Source of the DNA: Martelella mediterranea
GTDB taxonomy: Bacteria > Pseudomonadota > Alphaproteobacteria > Rhizobiales > Rhizobiaceae
Assembly (NCBI GenBank): GCA_003001975.1
Contig: PVUG01000018.1
Span: 1 to 64,000 of the forward strand
DNA length: 64,000 bases
Reading direction: 5' to 3'
The notes beneath the pieces were generated by a model. It did not search any database. It saw nothing but the letters and a program-made list of their open reading frames with translations, and had not been told where the DNA came from. Of this stretch, positions 25,894-34,554 are shown piece by piece. The translations under genes were made by a program, and so were the position numbers. Each line of letters opens with the position of its first letter. Position 1 is the first letter of the stretch.

Positions 25894-26162
25894 GTTCCGA
25901 CCTCCAGCACCATCAGCATGGTATCCTTGACAACTGACCCTACCGGAAAAATACCGGTGGCCACCGTTCAGCTACACCACGTCCTGGGATATGGATCTTT
26001 GATTTTCTGCTGTCACCCATCGGGTTCGGACGACAACAAAAAATCCAGACCGGGAGTGTCTACGAAGCTCGGAGCTATTCACTGATTGATGATTGCTGTC
26101 CCTGATTGCGTAACCGCAAACCCACAAGCTAAATGTGAGACGCACGGGACGCAACTCACGGC
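25894..26162. other. Non-coding stretch, possible insertion-sequence debris
   Basis: No credible gene is seen. The segment near 25935-25985, with GGTGGCCACCG and GCTACACCACG, looks like sequence found around insertion-sequence ends, but I cannot name the element. The transposase remnant that follows makes this reading plausible. Confidence 0.35.
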
Positions 26163-26320
26163 ATGAGACTACGCTGCCGCAAGTGCCTCGAAGAGGTGTT
26201 CAGCCGGATCAAGGCGCATATGCCGGGTTCGCCGGGGACAAGGTCCGGAGCAGATCGAAAGTCGCGGCTGTCTTCGGCTTCGCAAACGCAGCCTGTAATC
26301 TCGTCAGACCGCCCAAACTA
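26163..26320 (+). pseudogene. IS5-type transposase C-terminal remnant
   Basis: One frame gives RCRKCLEEVFSRIKA at about 26172-26216, the RK.IEE.FGW.K motif of IS5-type DDE transposases. A second frame then gives KVAAVFGFANAACNLVRPPKL to 26320, matching their usual ending (VFGFAAAAYNLVRLPKL). A frameshift between the two and loss of everything upstream make it a dead fragment. It borders the truncated FCD gene at 26348. Confidence 0.65.
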
Positions 26321-26347
26321 TCGCCGCTGTCGTTTTGCAGCAGCCGG

Positions 26348-26857
26348 CTAGATCGGCTCTGCTTCCAGCTCAAGTTCCCGTTCCTCGTTGGCCCAGTGAA
26401 AGGTCGACTGGCGGCATTTGGTGAGGTGGAGGCGCATGGCGTCGCGGGCGCTTGCCTCGTCTTGTGCGGCAATCGCTTCGAATACCGCGCGATGCTGGTT
26501 GCGGATCGCCTGGTTCTTTTCCTGCCGGTCGGTCGCGCTCGGTGCGATGGCCAGAAGCATTCCCTTGTAGATCGTGTCGCGAAGGCGCTCGAGACTCATC
26601 AGAAAGAAGCTGTTTTTCGTCGCCCGGGCGACAAGGAGATGAAACCGGAAGTCCAGTTCGAAGGAATATTTCGAAGCCGCATGTGTGGTTTCGAGCCGGT
26701 TCATCGCCTCCCGGATATCCTTCAGATCGCGGCTTGTCCGGTTGCGTGCCGCCATCGCCGCGGCCTCTCCCTCCACGCCCATCCGATACTCGTAACAAAA
26801 GGCCCGATTGCCGAGCGGCACCAGTAACCTGTTTTCCTCCATGGTGCGATCCTCCAC
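26348..26857 (-). CDS. FCD-domain protein lacking the DNA-binding part
   Basis: A 169-residue protein that is all FCD ligand-binding domain: MGVEGEAAAMAAR, LDFRFHLLVARATKN, NQHRAVFEAIAAQD and DAMRLHLTKC. The same region of the full regulator next door (REGVEGEAAALAAE, DFAFHVQVAEASAN, ENQHRSVVVAI) is paralogous. No winged-helix sequence exists upstream, where only 52 bases separate it from the next stop. It is either a truncated GntR regulator left by rearrangement or a stand-alone ligand sensor. ATG 26857 is uncertain; 26842 is an alternative. Confidence 0.65.
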   Translation of the reverse strand: MEDRTMEENRLLVPLGNRAFCYEYRMGVEGEAAAMAARNRTSRDLKDIREAMNRLETTHAASKYSFELDFRFHLLVARATKNSFFLMSLERLRDTIYKGMLLAIAPSATDRQEKNQAIRNQHRAVFEAIAAQDEASARDAMRLHLTKCRQSTFHWANEERELELEAEPI

Positions 26858-26909
26858 CTCATCGCTCGCGCGCCGGTCGGAATTTTGCCAATTCGCGGAG
26901 CGCGTACTG

Positions 26910-27695
26910 CTATCCTAGTACCCCCTGGTGCCCATGCAAAAATCTGTTGTGCACCCAGCGGATGTGATGCCGCATCAGCCTGCACGCTTCGTCCTTGTTC
27001 TGGTTTCCGATGGCAACGACAACGCTGCGATGTTGGTTCTCGACCGTGTCCAGGAAGTCCGCCTCGAACAGGGACAGGCTCCAGGTCAGGTTCATCGACA
27101 GCATCATCTGACGGCGTAGCGACAAAAGCGTGTTGCGGTAGAAAGGGTTTGCCGATGCCTCTGCGACCTGAACATGAAAGGCGAAGTCGCGGTCGGCATT
27201 TTTTTCATCGGCGGCAGCGCGGGGCATATCGACGAGCCGATAAAGGGAATCCAGCTGGTCCTGCGTGCGCCGCTCGGCGGCCAGTGCCGCAGCTTCTCCC
27301 TCGACGCCTTCACGGAAACTTGCCAAGGGGCCCAGATCGGCGATGCTGGAAATCGAAGGGTATTCAGTTTCCGGCGGGATCTCCCGGACCACGAAACTGC
27401 CGGAGCCGCGCCGCGATTGAATGAGACCTTCACTGCGCAGCCGCTTCAGCGCCTCACGAATGACGGGCCGCGACACGCGAAATTGCGCCGCCATGTCCTG
27501 CTCCGAGGGGAGGCGCCCGTTCGTCGCCCATGCGCCGCCCTGGATCAGCGGAAGCATCTCCTCGTAAACGGTATCGGAGAGTTTGTAGGTCGTTTCGCTG
27601 TCGGTCAATTCGTCACCCGTATTCGCAAGCCGGCGCGCACTTGGGATCAAAGGCGTTTTTCCGCCTCGCATTCCGTCGATTACCGCTTTTGCCAA
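26910..27695 (-). CDS. GntR-family regulator with FCD domain
   Basis: A 261-residue regulator. The winged helix covers about residues 40-105 (YEEMLPLIQGGAWATNGRLP, QFRVSRPVIREALKRL, LIQSRRGSGSFVV), followed by the FCD domain with DFAFHVQVAEA, ENQHRSVVVAI and RLMRHHIRWVHN giving the metal-binding residues. It is divergent from the hydroxyacid dehydrogenase gene and the best candidate to control that gene and the sugar importer beyond. A 17-bp motif shared by both upstream regions may be its binding site. An unstructured N-terminal 35 residues may mean the true start is later. Confidence 0.92.
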   Translation of the reverse strand: MAKAVIDGMRGGKTPLIPSARRLANTGDELTDSETTYKLSDTVYEEMLPLIQGGAWATNGRLPSEQDMAAQFRVSRPVIREALKRLRSEGLIQSRRGSGSFVVREIPPETEYPSISSIADLGPLASFREGVEGEAAALAAERRTQDQLDSLYRLVDMPRAAADEKNADRDFAFHVQVAEASANPFYRNTLLSLRRQMMLSMNLTWSLSLFEADFLDTVENQHRSVVVAIGNQNKDEACRLMRHHIRWVHNRFLHGHQGVLG

Positions 27696-27758
27696 TTATA
27701 CATGAGACAAAGCGCAAGGCACGTCAATTATAGACATATAGCAAGAATGTTGTAAATG

Positions 27759-27778
27759 TTGTTATTATTTGATAACAA
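27759..27778. promoter_or_regulatory. Inverted repeat in gntR-dehydrogenase intergenic region
   Basis: TTGTTAT-TATTTG-ATAACAA has perfect 7-bp arms. Its reverse strand, TTATCAAATAATAACAA, matches 14 of 17 positions of TTGACAAATAATTACAA at 28927-28943, upstream of the sugar-transport operon. The pair is a good candidate operator for the adjacent GntR protein. Confidence 0.55.
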
Positions 27779-27812
27779 AACGTAGCCTTGTAATCAAACA
27801 TTCCGTGTCGGA

Positions 27813-28871
27813 ATGACTGAAATTGGGGGTATTCATGTTCAGTGCCTTGGTCACACGATGACGACAACCTCATCCACACAGGCTTGCGACGTTCTGGTTT
27901 CTGCCGCATTGCCGTTTTCACAGGACCAGTGGAGTCGGCTCCTGCAGGCGTTTCACGGTAAGGCGGTCGCGGTCGTCGATCCGCAGGACGATGCGGCCAT
28001 GCGTGCTGCGCTGGAGACGGCCCGCATTGCCATCATCGCCACGGATCTGGATGTCAGGTTTCTGCGCGCGCCGCATCTTGAATGGGTGCATTGTGATCAC
28101 GCCGGGCTGAACAGGTCGGCGCGTTCCGAGGTCTTCGAGCGCGGTCTGGCCGTGACCGGATCTGCCGGACGGTCGGCGCCGGCTCTTGCCGAGCATGCCC
28201 TGCTCCTGGCGCTGATGCTGGCGCATCGGTCCTGGATTTTTCTGGCAGCCCAGGCGCGTCAGGAATGGCTTCGCAGCCCGGAAATCGGGCAATTGCGCGC
28301 TCTTTCGGGGCGATGCATGGGGATCGTCGGCATGGGCAATACCGGGCGGGAACTCGCCCGGCGCGCGAAGGCCTTTGGCATGATGGTTCTTGCCTATCGC
28401 CGGCGTGATCAGGAAAAGGACGAAGGCGTCGACGAGGTCTACAGCAGCGACCGGGGAGACCAGCTTGCTGACATGCTTGTGCGCTGCGACGTCATTGTTC
28501 TCTGCCTCTCGCTGTCGGACGCAACGACCGGCCTGATTGGCCGCGAGGAACTTCTGCATCTTCCACGCGGTGCGTTGCTCGTCAACATGGCGCGAGGCGA
28601 GGTCGTCGATCAGCATGCGCTCGTTGATCTGCTTGAAGAGGGGCATCTGGCGGGTGCTGGGCTTGACGTTACCGCTCCGGAGCCGCTGCCTGCCGGGCAT
28701 CCGCTCTGGTCGGCGCCCAATACGTTGATCACGCCGCATTTCACGCCGCCCGTACCCGACCGTTCCGAGCGCTCGCTGGAGATCATCCTCGAAAATATCC
28801 GGCGCTTTGATGCCGGAGAGACGATGATCAACCTTCTGCGTCAGGAGGATGCCTACACGGCCGACGCATAA
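27813..28871 (+). CDS. D-2-hydroxyacid dehydrogenase family protein
   Basis: A 352-residue NAD(P)-dependent oxidoreductase. G173-M-G-N-T-G178 is the Rossmann motif, and catalytic R261 (ARGEVVD), E290 (APEPLP) and H309 (TPHFT) are all present. Members reduce 2-keto acids such as hydroxypyruvate or glyoxylate. The start may be 27813 or the ATG at 27858; neither has a strong ribosome site. It precedes the sugar ABC operon by about 250 bases and may handle a keto-acid derived from the imported sugar. Confidence 0.9.
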   Translation: MTEIGGIHVQCLGHTMTTTSSTQACDVLVSAALPFSQDQWSRLLQAFHGKAVAVVDPQDDAAMRAALETARIAIIATDLDVRFLRAPHLEWVHCDHAGLNRSARSEVFERGLAVTGSAGRSAPALAEHALLLALMLAHRSWIFLAAQARQEWLRSPEIGQLRALSGRCMGIVGMGNTGRELARRAKAFGMMVLAYRRRDQEKDEGVDEVYSSDRGDQLADMLVRCDVIVLCLSLSDATTGLIGREELLHLPRGALLVNMARGEVVDQHALVDLLEEGHLAGAGLDVTAPEPLPAGHPLWSAPNTLITPHFTPPVPDRSERSLEIILENIRRFDAGETMINLLRQEDAYTADA

Positions 28872-28926
28872 TGGCGGCTGGCGCATAGCGGCGGATGGCG
28901 CCGGAATATACATTTATCAATGTGTG

Positions 28927-28943
28927 TTGACAAATAATTACAA
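28927..28943 (+). promoter_or_regulatory. Candidate GntR operator before sugar ABC operon
   Basis: TTGACAAATAATTACAA matches the reverse strand of 27759-27775 at 14 of 17 positions. An overlapping imperfect dyad, TTATCAA-TGTGTG-TTGACAA, begins at about 28915. It lies roughly 185 bases before the permease start, and TTGACA could also be a -35 box. Confidence 0.45.
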
Positions 28944-29126
28944 ATATAGCAGGTTTTGCCAAACCGGATAGCTTCGGCGAAGGAGGACAAGCCGACGTCC
29001 GGAGAACACGAACCACATTCAGGAAAAATGGCGAAGACGAGCGAAGCACTGGGCTTCCGGCTCATGCGCTGTGTTTTCCCGGGTGGTGACAGGAGAGCGC
29101 GCCGTCGCGCTTTGATGGGAGGGGAA

Positions 29127-30062
29127 ATGTCTGTACAAGACGCGGGAAGGGGGCTGCGGGTGAGGAAACCCGCCAGGCGCAGGTTGAAGGCGCGGGATTT
29201 CGAGGGGTATCTGTTTCTGCTGCCCTGGTTCCTCGGCCTCATCATCCTGACGGCCGGGCCGTTGCTGTCGTCGCTCTATCTGTCTTTCACGCGCTTTGAC
29301 ATGCTCAGCATGCCACAGTGGCTCGGCTTGCAGAATTACATCGATCTTTTCACCTACGATCCGAGCTATCGGGCCGCGCTGAGCGTGACACTGACTTATG
29401 TCGTTCTGGGCGTTCCGACCAACCTCGCCTTCGCGCTGCTGGTCGCCGTGATGATGAACCAGAAGGTTCATGGCGTCGGCCTTTTCCGTGGCATCTACTA
29501 CTTGCCCTCCCTGTTGGGAGGCAGCGTCGCGATTGCCGTCATGTGGCGGCAATTGTTCGGCGGCGATGGCGTGATCAACTCATTCCTCGCCGTGTTCGGA
29601 ATAGATGCGCCGAACTGGATCTCGCATCCCTCCTACGCCATCTACACCCTGATCATCCTGCATGTGTGGCAGTTCGGATCATCAATGGTGATCTTCCTGG
29701 CGGGTTTGCAGCAGATCCCGAGGGAGCTTTACGAAGCCGCGGAGATCGACGGCGCGAGCACCATGCAGAAGTTCTGGGGCGTCACGATCCCGATGCTGAC
29801 CCCGGTCATCTTCTTCAACCTCATTCTGGGCGTCATCAACTCGTTCCAGGCCTTCACCTCCGCCTACATCATCAGCGGCGGGTCGGGAGGACCTTCGGAC
29901 TCCACGCTCTTTTACACGCTCTACCTTTACCAGGAAGGGTTCACCCGCTTTCACATGGGCTACGCCTCGGCCATGGGCTGGGTCCTCCTCGTCATCATCG
30001 GTGCAATCACGGCGTTGAACTTCTGGGGTTCGCGGCATTGGGTCTTCTACGGTGACAATTGA
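29127..30062 (+). CDS. Carbohydrate ABC transporter permease (MalF/UgpA type)
   Basis: A 311-residue permease of the CUT1 sugar family. It starts with an arginine-rich cytoplasmic segment, then YLFLLPWFLGLIILTAGPLL, a membrane span, and TNLAFALLVAVMM. The EAA loop is ELYEAAEIDGASTMQKFWGV. ATG 29127 was chosen because of GGGAGGGGAA just before it; the longer frame from 28956 lacks such a site. It forms the sugar channel with the MalG-type permease that follows. The leader from 28872 has a candidate operator and no gene. Confidence 0.93.
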   Translation: MSVQDAGRGLRVRKPARRRLKARDFEGYLFLLPWFLGLIILTAGPLLSSLYLSFTRFDMLSMPQWLGLQNYIDLFTYDPSYRAALSVTLTYVVLGVPTNLAFALLVAVMMNQKVHGVGLFRGIYYLPSLLGGSVAIAVMWRQLFGGDGVINSFLAVFGIDAPNWISHPSYAIYTLIILHVWQFGSSMVIFLAGLQQIPRELYEAAEIDGASTMQKFWGVTIPMLTPVIFFNLILGVINSFQAFTSAYIISGGSGGPSDSTLFYTLYLYQEGFTRFHMGYASAMGWVLLVIIGAITALNFWGSRHWVFYGDN

Positions 30063-30065
30063 ATC

Positions 30066-30944
30066 ATGACAGACACAGCGATCGAACACCAAACCATACG
30101 TCTCCGCCGCCGCGCCCCGATCAGGGCAAGAACCTTCTGGGCATATGGCGGCTTGATCTTCGGCGCGCTCATCATGCTCTATCCACTGCTGTGGATGCTG
30201 ATGAGCTCGTTCAAGCCGGATGCCCTGATCTTCGCGCAACCGACCTCACTGCCCACGAAACTCGATCTCACCAATTACGTCAAAGGGTGGTTTGCAACGG
30301 ACCCGAGTTTTGGCCGGTACTATATTAATTCCTTCATTGTGTGCCTGGGCGCGGTAATCGGCAACGTCTTCGCGTGCTCGCTGACGGCATTCGCCTTTGC
30401 GCGCCTCAATTTTCCGCTGAAGAAAACGCTGTTCGCGATCATGATGATGACTTTGATGCTGCCGCATCACGTCATCCTCATTCCGCAATACATCCTGTTT
30501 TCGAAACTCGGCTGGGTGAATACCTATCTGCCGCTGATTGCGCCGAAATTTCTGGCAACCGATGCATTTTTCATTTTTCTGATGGTCCAGTTCATTCGCG
30601 GCATCCCGCGTGAACTCGACGAAGCCGCCACGATCGATGGATGCGGCATGTTTCGCATCTTCGTCGAAATAATCTTTCCATTGCTCACGCCGGCTCTGGT
30701 GACCACCATCATCTTCACCTTCATCTGGACCTATAACGACTTCTTTTCGCAGCTGATCTACCTGACTTCGCCGAATACGCTGACGGTGCCTGTCGGATTG
30801 CGTTCGCTCATCGGGAATTCGGGTGGCGTCTATGGTCAGTTGCTGGCGATGTCCGTCCTCAGTCTCGTTCCGACCTTCATCGTCTTCATGGTGTTTCAAA
30901 AACGTCTGGTCGAGGGGATCAGCACATCCGGGCTGAAAGGATGA
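30066..30944 (+). CDS. Carbohydrate ABC transporter permease (MalG/UgpE type)
   Basis: A 292-residue CUT1 permease with six predicted membrane spans. The EAA loop RELDEAATIDGCGMFRIFVE is in the usual place near residue 190, and the C-terminal RLVEGISTSGLKG is the standard ending of MalG-type proteins. It starts 3 bases after its partner's stop. Short GC hairpins (CCGTGG/CCACGG) follow before the binding-protein gene. Confidence 0.94.
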   Translation: MTDTAIEHQTIRLRRRAPIRARTFWAYGGLIFGALIMLYPLLWMLMSSFKPDALIFAQPTSLPTKLDLTNYVKGWFATDPSFGRYYINSFIVCLGAVIGNVFACSLTAFAFARLNFPLKKTLFAIMMMTLMLPHHVILIPQYILFSKLGWVNTYLPLIAPKFLATDAFFIFLMVQFIRGIPRELDEAATIDGCGMFRIFVEIIFPLLTPALVTTIIFTFIWTYNDFFSQLIYLTSPNTLTVPVGLRSLIGNSGGVYGQLLAMSVLSLVPTFIVFMVFQKRLVEGISTSGLKG

Positions 30945-31010
30945 CCGTGGTGGGAGGCCACGGAACCGGCGGGGCCGACCTCGCCGGAACAGCAAAAGGG
31001 AGGAATTGAA

Positions 31011-32327
31011 ATGCCTGTAAATCGTTACGGATTGTATACGGGGCCGGCAATGCCCCGAAGGGCGCTGCTCAAAGGTGCTGCCGCACTGGGAACCCTTGCC
31101 GCTTTCGGCGGGTCGAAAGCCCTTGCCCAGAGCGACGCGGTGCGCTTTGCCATCAACGGCAGTGCCGACAAGCTCAGAATCCGGGGAGAATCGGTCGCCT
31201 TGTTTGCCGAGACGCATCCGGAAATTCCGGTCGTTTTCGAGGGAACGCCGAGCGCTGCCTATCCTGACAAGATGACCGCGATGATCGCGGGCGGCGATGC
31301 GCCGGATGTGTTTGCGACCGGGCCTGCCGACCTGGCGCAGTATGGCACGCGTGGTGTGATCAAGCCCCTGGACGAATTTGTGCCCGACATCATTCATGCT
31401 GATCGCTATGCGCCCTCCGTGCTCGATCTGGGCCGGATCGACGGCAAGCTCTACGGACTGCCGATCGCGGTGAGCACGCAGTGCATGGGCTATAACCAGA
31501 CGGCCCTGGAACAGCTGGGCATGGAGCTGCCGGCCGAGGGGTTCACCTATGAAAGCTTCGGTGAATTCTGTGCCGAAATCCACAAGGCCGACAATTCGCT
31601 CTACGGGTGTCAGGACGGTGGCGCGTTTCTCTGGGACTTCATCCGGAAACTGCGATCTGAGGATCGTGTGCTGGTCGAAAACAACAAGCTGGCCGTTTCG
31701 GTCGATGACGTCGCGGAATGGCTGAATTTCTGGGAGGAAATGCGCAAGACGGGCGCGGCCGTACCGGCCGATGTTCAGGCCGCCTACGGTTTCGGCGAAT
31801 GGACCAACGCCCCGATGGTCCTGGGCAAGGCGCTGTTCGCCACCATGTTCACCCAGGATCTGAAGAGCGGCATGCAGGCCTTGACCGAGGATGAACTGGC
31901 GATGATGGCCCCTCCCGGCTGGGGGACGGCGCAGAACAATGGCTGTTATCCGTTGCCGTCGAGTTCGCTGTCGATGAGTGCTGCCAGCAGGCTGCAGGAC
32001 AACGCGGCATTCGTTATGGACTGGTTCTGTACTTCACCCGAATCCGGACGGATTCTCGGCCTCATCAGTGGCCCGCCGGCTTCGAATACGCAGCTTGCGG
32101 CCGTCAAGGAATTGCCAACGCTCGACCGGCTTGACAGGAACGTCCTCGACTACACCGAAACAGCACTCGCGACGGCGAAACCGGCTCCTCCGGCTTCACG
32201 CGCGGAAAACGTTTTGCGCGACCTGATGAAGAAGGTCAACGAAGACGTCGGTTTCGGCCGCTCGAGCCCGAAAGAGGCTGCCGAGGAATTCGTCAAGCGC
32301 GGCAACAGCGCAATCCGGCGCGCCTGA
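31011..32327 (+). CDS. Carbohydrate ABC transporter substrate-binding protein, Tat-type signal
   Basis: A 438-residue family 1 solute-binding protein. The leader has PRRALLKGAAALGTLAAFGG, a twin-arginine-like signal that ends at KALAQ near residue 40. The mature part includes FAETHPEIPVVFEG, MTAMIAGGDAPDVF and KLYGLPIAVST, standard for sugar-binding proteins. GGGAGGAA precedes ATG 31011. In this operon the binding protein follows the two permeases. Tat export would mean it folds in the cytoplasm first. The ligand is presumably the glycoside acted on by the next gene. Confidence 0.92.
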   Translation: MPVNRYGLYTGPAMPRRALLKGAAALGTLAAFGGSKALAQSDAVRFAINGSADKLRIRGESVALFAETHPEIPVVFEGTPSAAYPDKMTAMIAGGDAPDVFATGPADLAQYGTRGVIKPLDEFVPDIIHADRYAPSVLDLGRIDGKLYGLPIAVSTQCMGYNQTALEQLGMELPAEGFTYESFGEFCAEIHKADNSLYGCQDGGAFLWDFIRKLRSEDRVLVENNKLAVSVDDVAEWLNFWEEMRKTGAAVPADVQAAYGFGEWTNAPMVLGKALFATMFTQDLKSGMQALTEDELAMMAPPGWGTAQNNGCYPLPSSSLSMSAASRLQDNAAFVMDWFCTSPESGRILGLISGPPASNTQLAAVKELPTLDRLDRNVLDYTETALATAKPAPPASRAENVLRDLMKKVNEDVGFGRSSPKEAAEEFVKRGNSAIRRA

Positions 32328-32343
32328 TTTCATCGGATTGGTC

Positions 32344-32371
32344 GGCCGCTGTGTTTTACCGGGCAGCGGCC
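32344..32371 (+). terminator. Hairpin after sugar-binding protein gene
   Basis: GGCCGCTG (32344-32351) pairs with CAGCGGCC (32364-32371) between the binding-protein stop and the next gene. As in other importer operons it probably raises binding protein over downstream products rather than ending transcription fully. Confidence 0.45.
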
Positions 32372-32419
32372 GGACACCATCGCCGCCCTTTCATTTTCCA
32401 CCTTCAGGATGTGTTTTCC

Positions 32420-34507
32420 ATGTCGTCAGTCAGTAGCAGAAATCCCGCAAAAACAGCGTCTCCCGAGACCGGAACCGAGGGGTGGTGGCGCCATCCCTTT
32501 TCGGTGTTCCAGTCGAACCTCCAGGAAGTCGACGCGACGATGGATGTCGAACGCGCGCTCGACATCATCGAGGCACAAGGCGCGGATACCTGGCTGATCA
32601 ACACCGCCGGCATCGTTTCCTTTTATCCGACGGAATTGCCCTTCCAGACGCGCAGTCCATTTCTCGTCGATCGGGCCTCGGGCGACATGATCGGCGACGC
32701 GATTGCCGCCGCACACAGGCGCAATGTCAGGGTGATCTGCCGTTGCGACTTTTCGAAGGTTTCGTCCCGGATCGCCGCGGAACATCCGGACTGGCTCTAC
32801 CTCTCTCCGAAAGGCGAGCGGCAGGTCTACAACACCCTCTACAGCTGCTGCCCCGCCGGCGATTATTATCAGGAGCGCTCCATAGAGGTTGTCGACGAAA
32901 TTCTTTCCCGCTATCCGGCCGACGGGTTTTTCTTCAACTGGTTCATCTTTCCCGAGTTCGACTACAGCCGTGTCTATCATGGCCCGTGTCACTGCGCGAA
33001 ATGCCAGGCATCCTTCGCCGAATTCAGCGGCGGCAAGCCGCTTCCAACCGGCCCGGACGACGAAACCTACGCCGAATGGCGACGCTTTGGGCACAAGGTC
33101 ATCCGAGACCTTTGTATCCGGATCGGCGCGCATATCCGCAAGAAACGGCCGGAGGCTGCACTCGTGCTCAACCGCGAGGGAGCCGACGTCATCTACCACG
33201 AGGCCAACAATGCCTTTGGCCGTGATCTGTGGCCGCACATCACCTCGGAATCGGTCGGCGCGCATGCAACGGCCTTTCCCGAAGTGCCTGTCATGGTGAA
33301 TTCGGTGACCTTTGTCGACATGCCCTACCGCATGGCCGGCGAGCAGCCTGAAAGCTTCGCGCAATATCTGCTGCAGGCGATTGCGCGCGGCGGCAATCCC
33401 TCGACCTACATCATGGGCGCGCCGGGGCGCATACCCTATGCCAGCCTGCCGGTTGCAGGCGAGATCCAGAGATTTTTCCGGGATCATCATGACGTTTATG
33501 AGGGGCTCGGCCCTGCATCGACGGTCGCACTGGTGCGGCCGAACCTGGTCCGCAGCGCAGTCATGGGGCACATGGCGAGCGCCTCCGAGTTCCAGGGGCT
33601 TTTTTCGGGTTTGAAAGAGTGCGGCCTGCCATTCGATGTGCTGTCGAAAGACCATATCGCGCGGATCGGCAGCGAGGGCGGGCTCGGGCGGTTCAGCCTG
33701 ATCATCCTGCCCGACGTGGGAGAGATCGGCAGGGATGCGGCCGAGGCGCTCGATGCGTTCGTGCGTGCCGGTGGTCACGTGGTTTTGACGGGCGCAAGCG
33801 CCATCACCGCGGAGGGCGAGAGCGAGCTTGCCACGGGGCCGGCAGTCATGCAGTCCGGCGCACCGCTGGAGGGCGACGCGCTCTGGTCGAGCTATGTCAC
33901 GGATGTGGACCAGCCCGATGCCGGCGACTACCGCCTGGCGGCACATGTGGTGCCGGTCTATGGCAGCTATGCCGATTATGTCTGGAAACCCAAGGCCGAA
34001 CGGATCGGACGGTATATTCCGCAAGCGCCTTATGGTCCGCCGGAAAAATGTTACGGCCATATGCCCGGCGACCGCCCGGCAGCCATGCGTCTGGTCAGCG
34101 GCGGTTCGGTGACGCAGTTTCCCTGGACGGTGGGCCATACCTATCGCGAATTCGGCACGACCGAGGTGCGCGATTTCCTGCAGGACACCATCGCCGGCTT
34201 CGCGAAACCCGAAATCATCTCCGATCTGCCCGAGCAGGTGGAAATCATCGCCGGCCGCTCGGCCGCAGGTCTGGTCATCCACGTTGTCAACCAGACGGGC
34301 GTGAAGACGCGCGCCTTCGGTCCGCATGTAACGCTCGGGCCGTCCCGCATCCGTATCCGGGGCGGCAGGGGACCGGCGCAGCTTCTTCGGGCCGGTGAGT
34401 CGGTCGCCGGCCATAATGAGGGAAACGAACTGGTGATCGACCTGCCGAAACTCGAACTCTTCGAGGTCATCGTCCTTGCGGGCGAACCTGAGGGGGCGAC
34501 GTCGTAA
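32420..34507 (+). CDS. Uncharacterised glycosidase-like protein (TIM barrel plus GATase-like domain), paralogue A
   Basis: A 695-residue cytoplasmic protein without signal peptide. The first 350 residues look like the hypothetical glycosyl hydrolase 6 type barrel (ADTWLINTAGIVSFYPTELP, AHRRNVRVICRCDFSKVS, PADGFFFNWFIFPEFDYS). A C-x-C-x-x-C cluster, GPCHCAKCQASF, follows the FPEF segment. The part from about residue 380 resembles the beta-galactosidase trimerisation/GATase fold (LVRPNLVRSAVMGH, IILPDVGE, FVRAGGHVVLTG). A homologue lies at 60693. Set in a sugar-importer operon, it probably cleaves the imported glycoside. No function is established, and the family assignment is from memory. Confidence 0.72.
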   Translation: MSSVSSRNPAKTASPETGTEGWWRHPFSVFQSNLQEVDATMDVERALDIIEAQGADTWLINTAGIVSFYPTELPFQTRSPFLVDRASGDMIGDAIAAAHRRNVRVICRCDFSKVSSRIAAEHPDWLYLSPKGERQVYNTLYSCCPAGDYYQERSIEVVDEILSRYPADGFFFNWFIFPEFDYSRVYHGPCHCAKCQASFAEFSGGKPLPTGPDDETYAEWRRFGHKVIRDLCIRIGAHIRKKRPEAALVLNREGADVIYHEANNAFGRDLWPHITSESVGAHATAFPEVPVMVNSVTFVDMPYRMAGEQPESFAQYLLQAIARGGNPSTYIMGAPGRIPYASLPVAGEIQRFFRDHHDVYEGLGPASTVALVRPNLVRSAVMGHMASASEFQGLFSGLKECGLPFDVLSKDHIARIGSEGGLGRFSLIILPDVGEIGRDAAEALDAFVRAGGHVVLTGASAITAEGESELATGPAVMQSGAPLEGDALWSSYVTDVDQPDAGDYRLAAHVVPVYGSYADYVWKPKAERIGRYIPQAPYGPPEKCYGHMPGDRPAAMRLVSGGSVTQFPWTVGHTYREFGTTEVRDFLQDTIAGFAKPEIISDLPEQVEIIAGRSAAGLVIHVVNQTGVKTRAFGPHVTLGPSRIRIRGGRGPAQLLRAGESVAGHNEGNELVIDLPKLELFEVIVLAGEPEGATS

Positions 34508-34554
34508 CGCGGGAGCCAGGCAATGAAGTCAACAAGCAGAAGGGGGGAAGCGCT

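Noticed and set aside
32426-34414. Antisense open frame of 662 codons under glycosidase-like paralogue A
   Set aside because: High-GC shadow of the real gene. Its translation is rich in Arg, Ala, His and Asp, without recognisable domains or a ribosome site.
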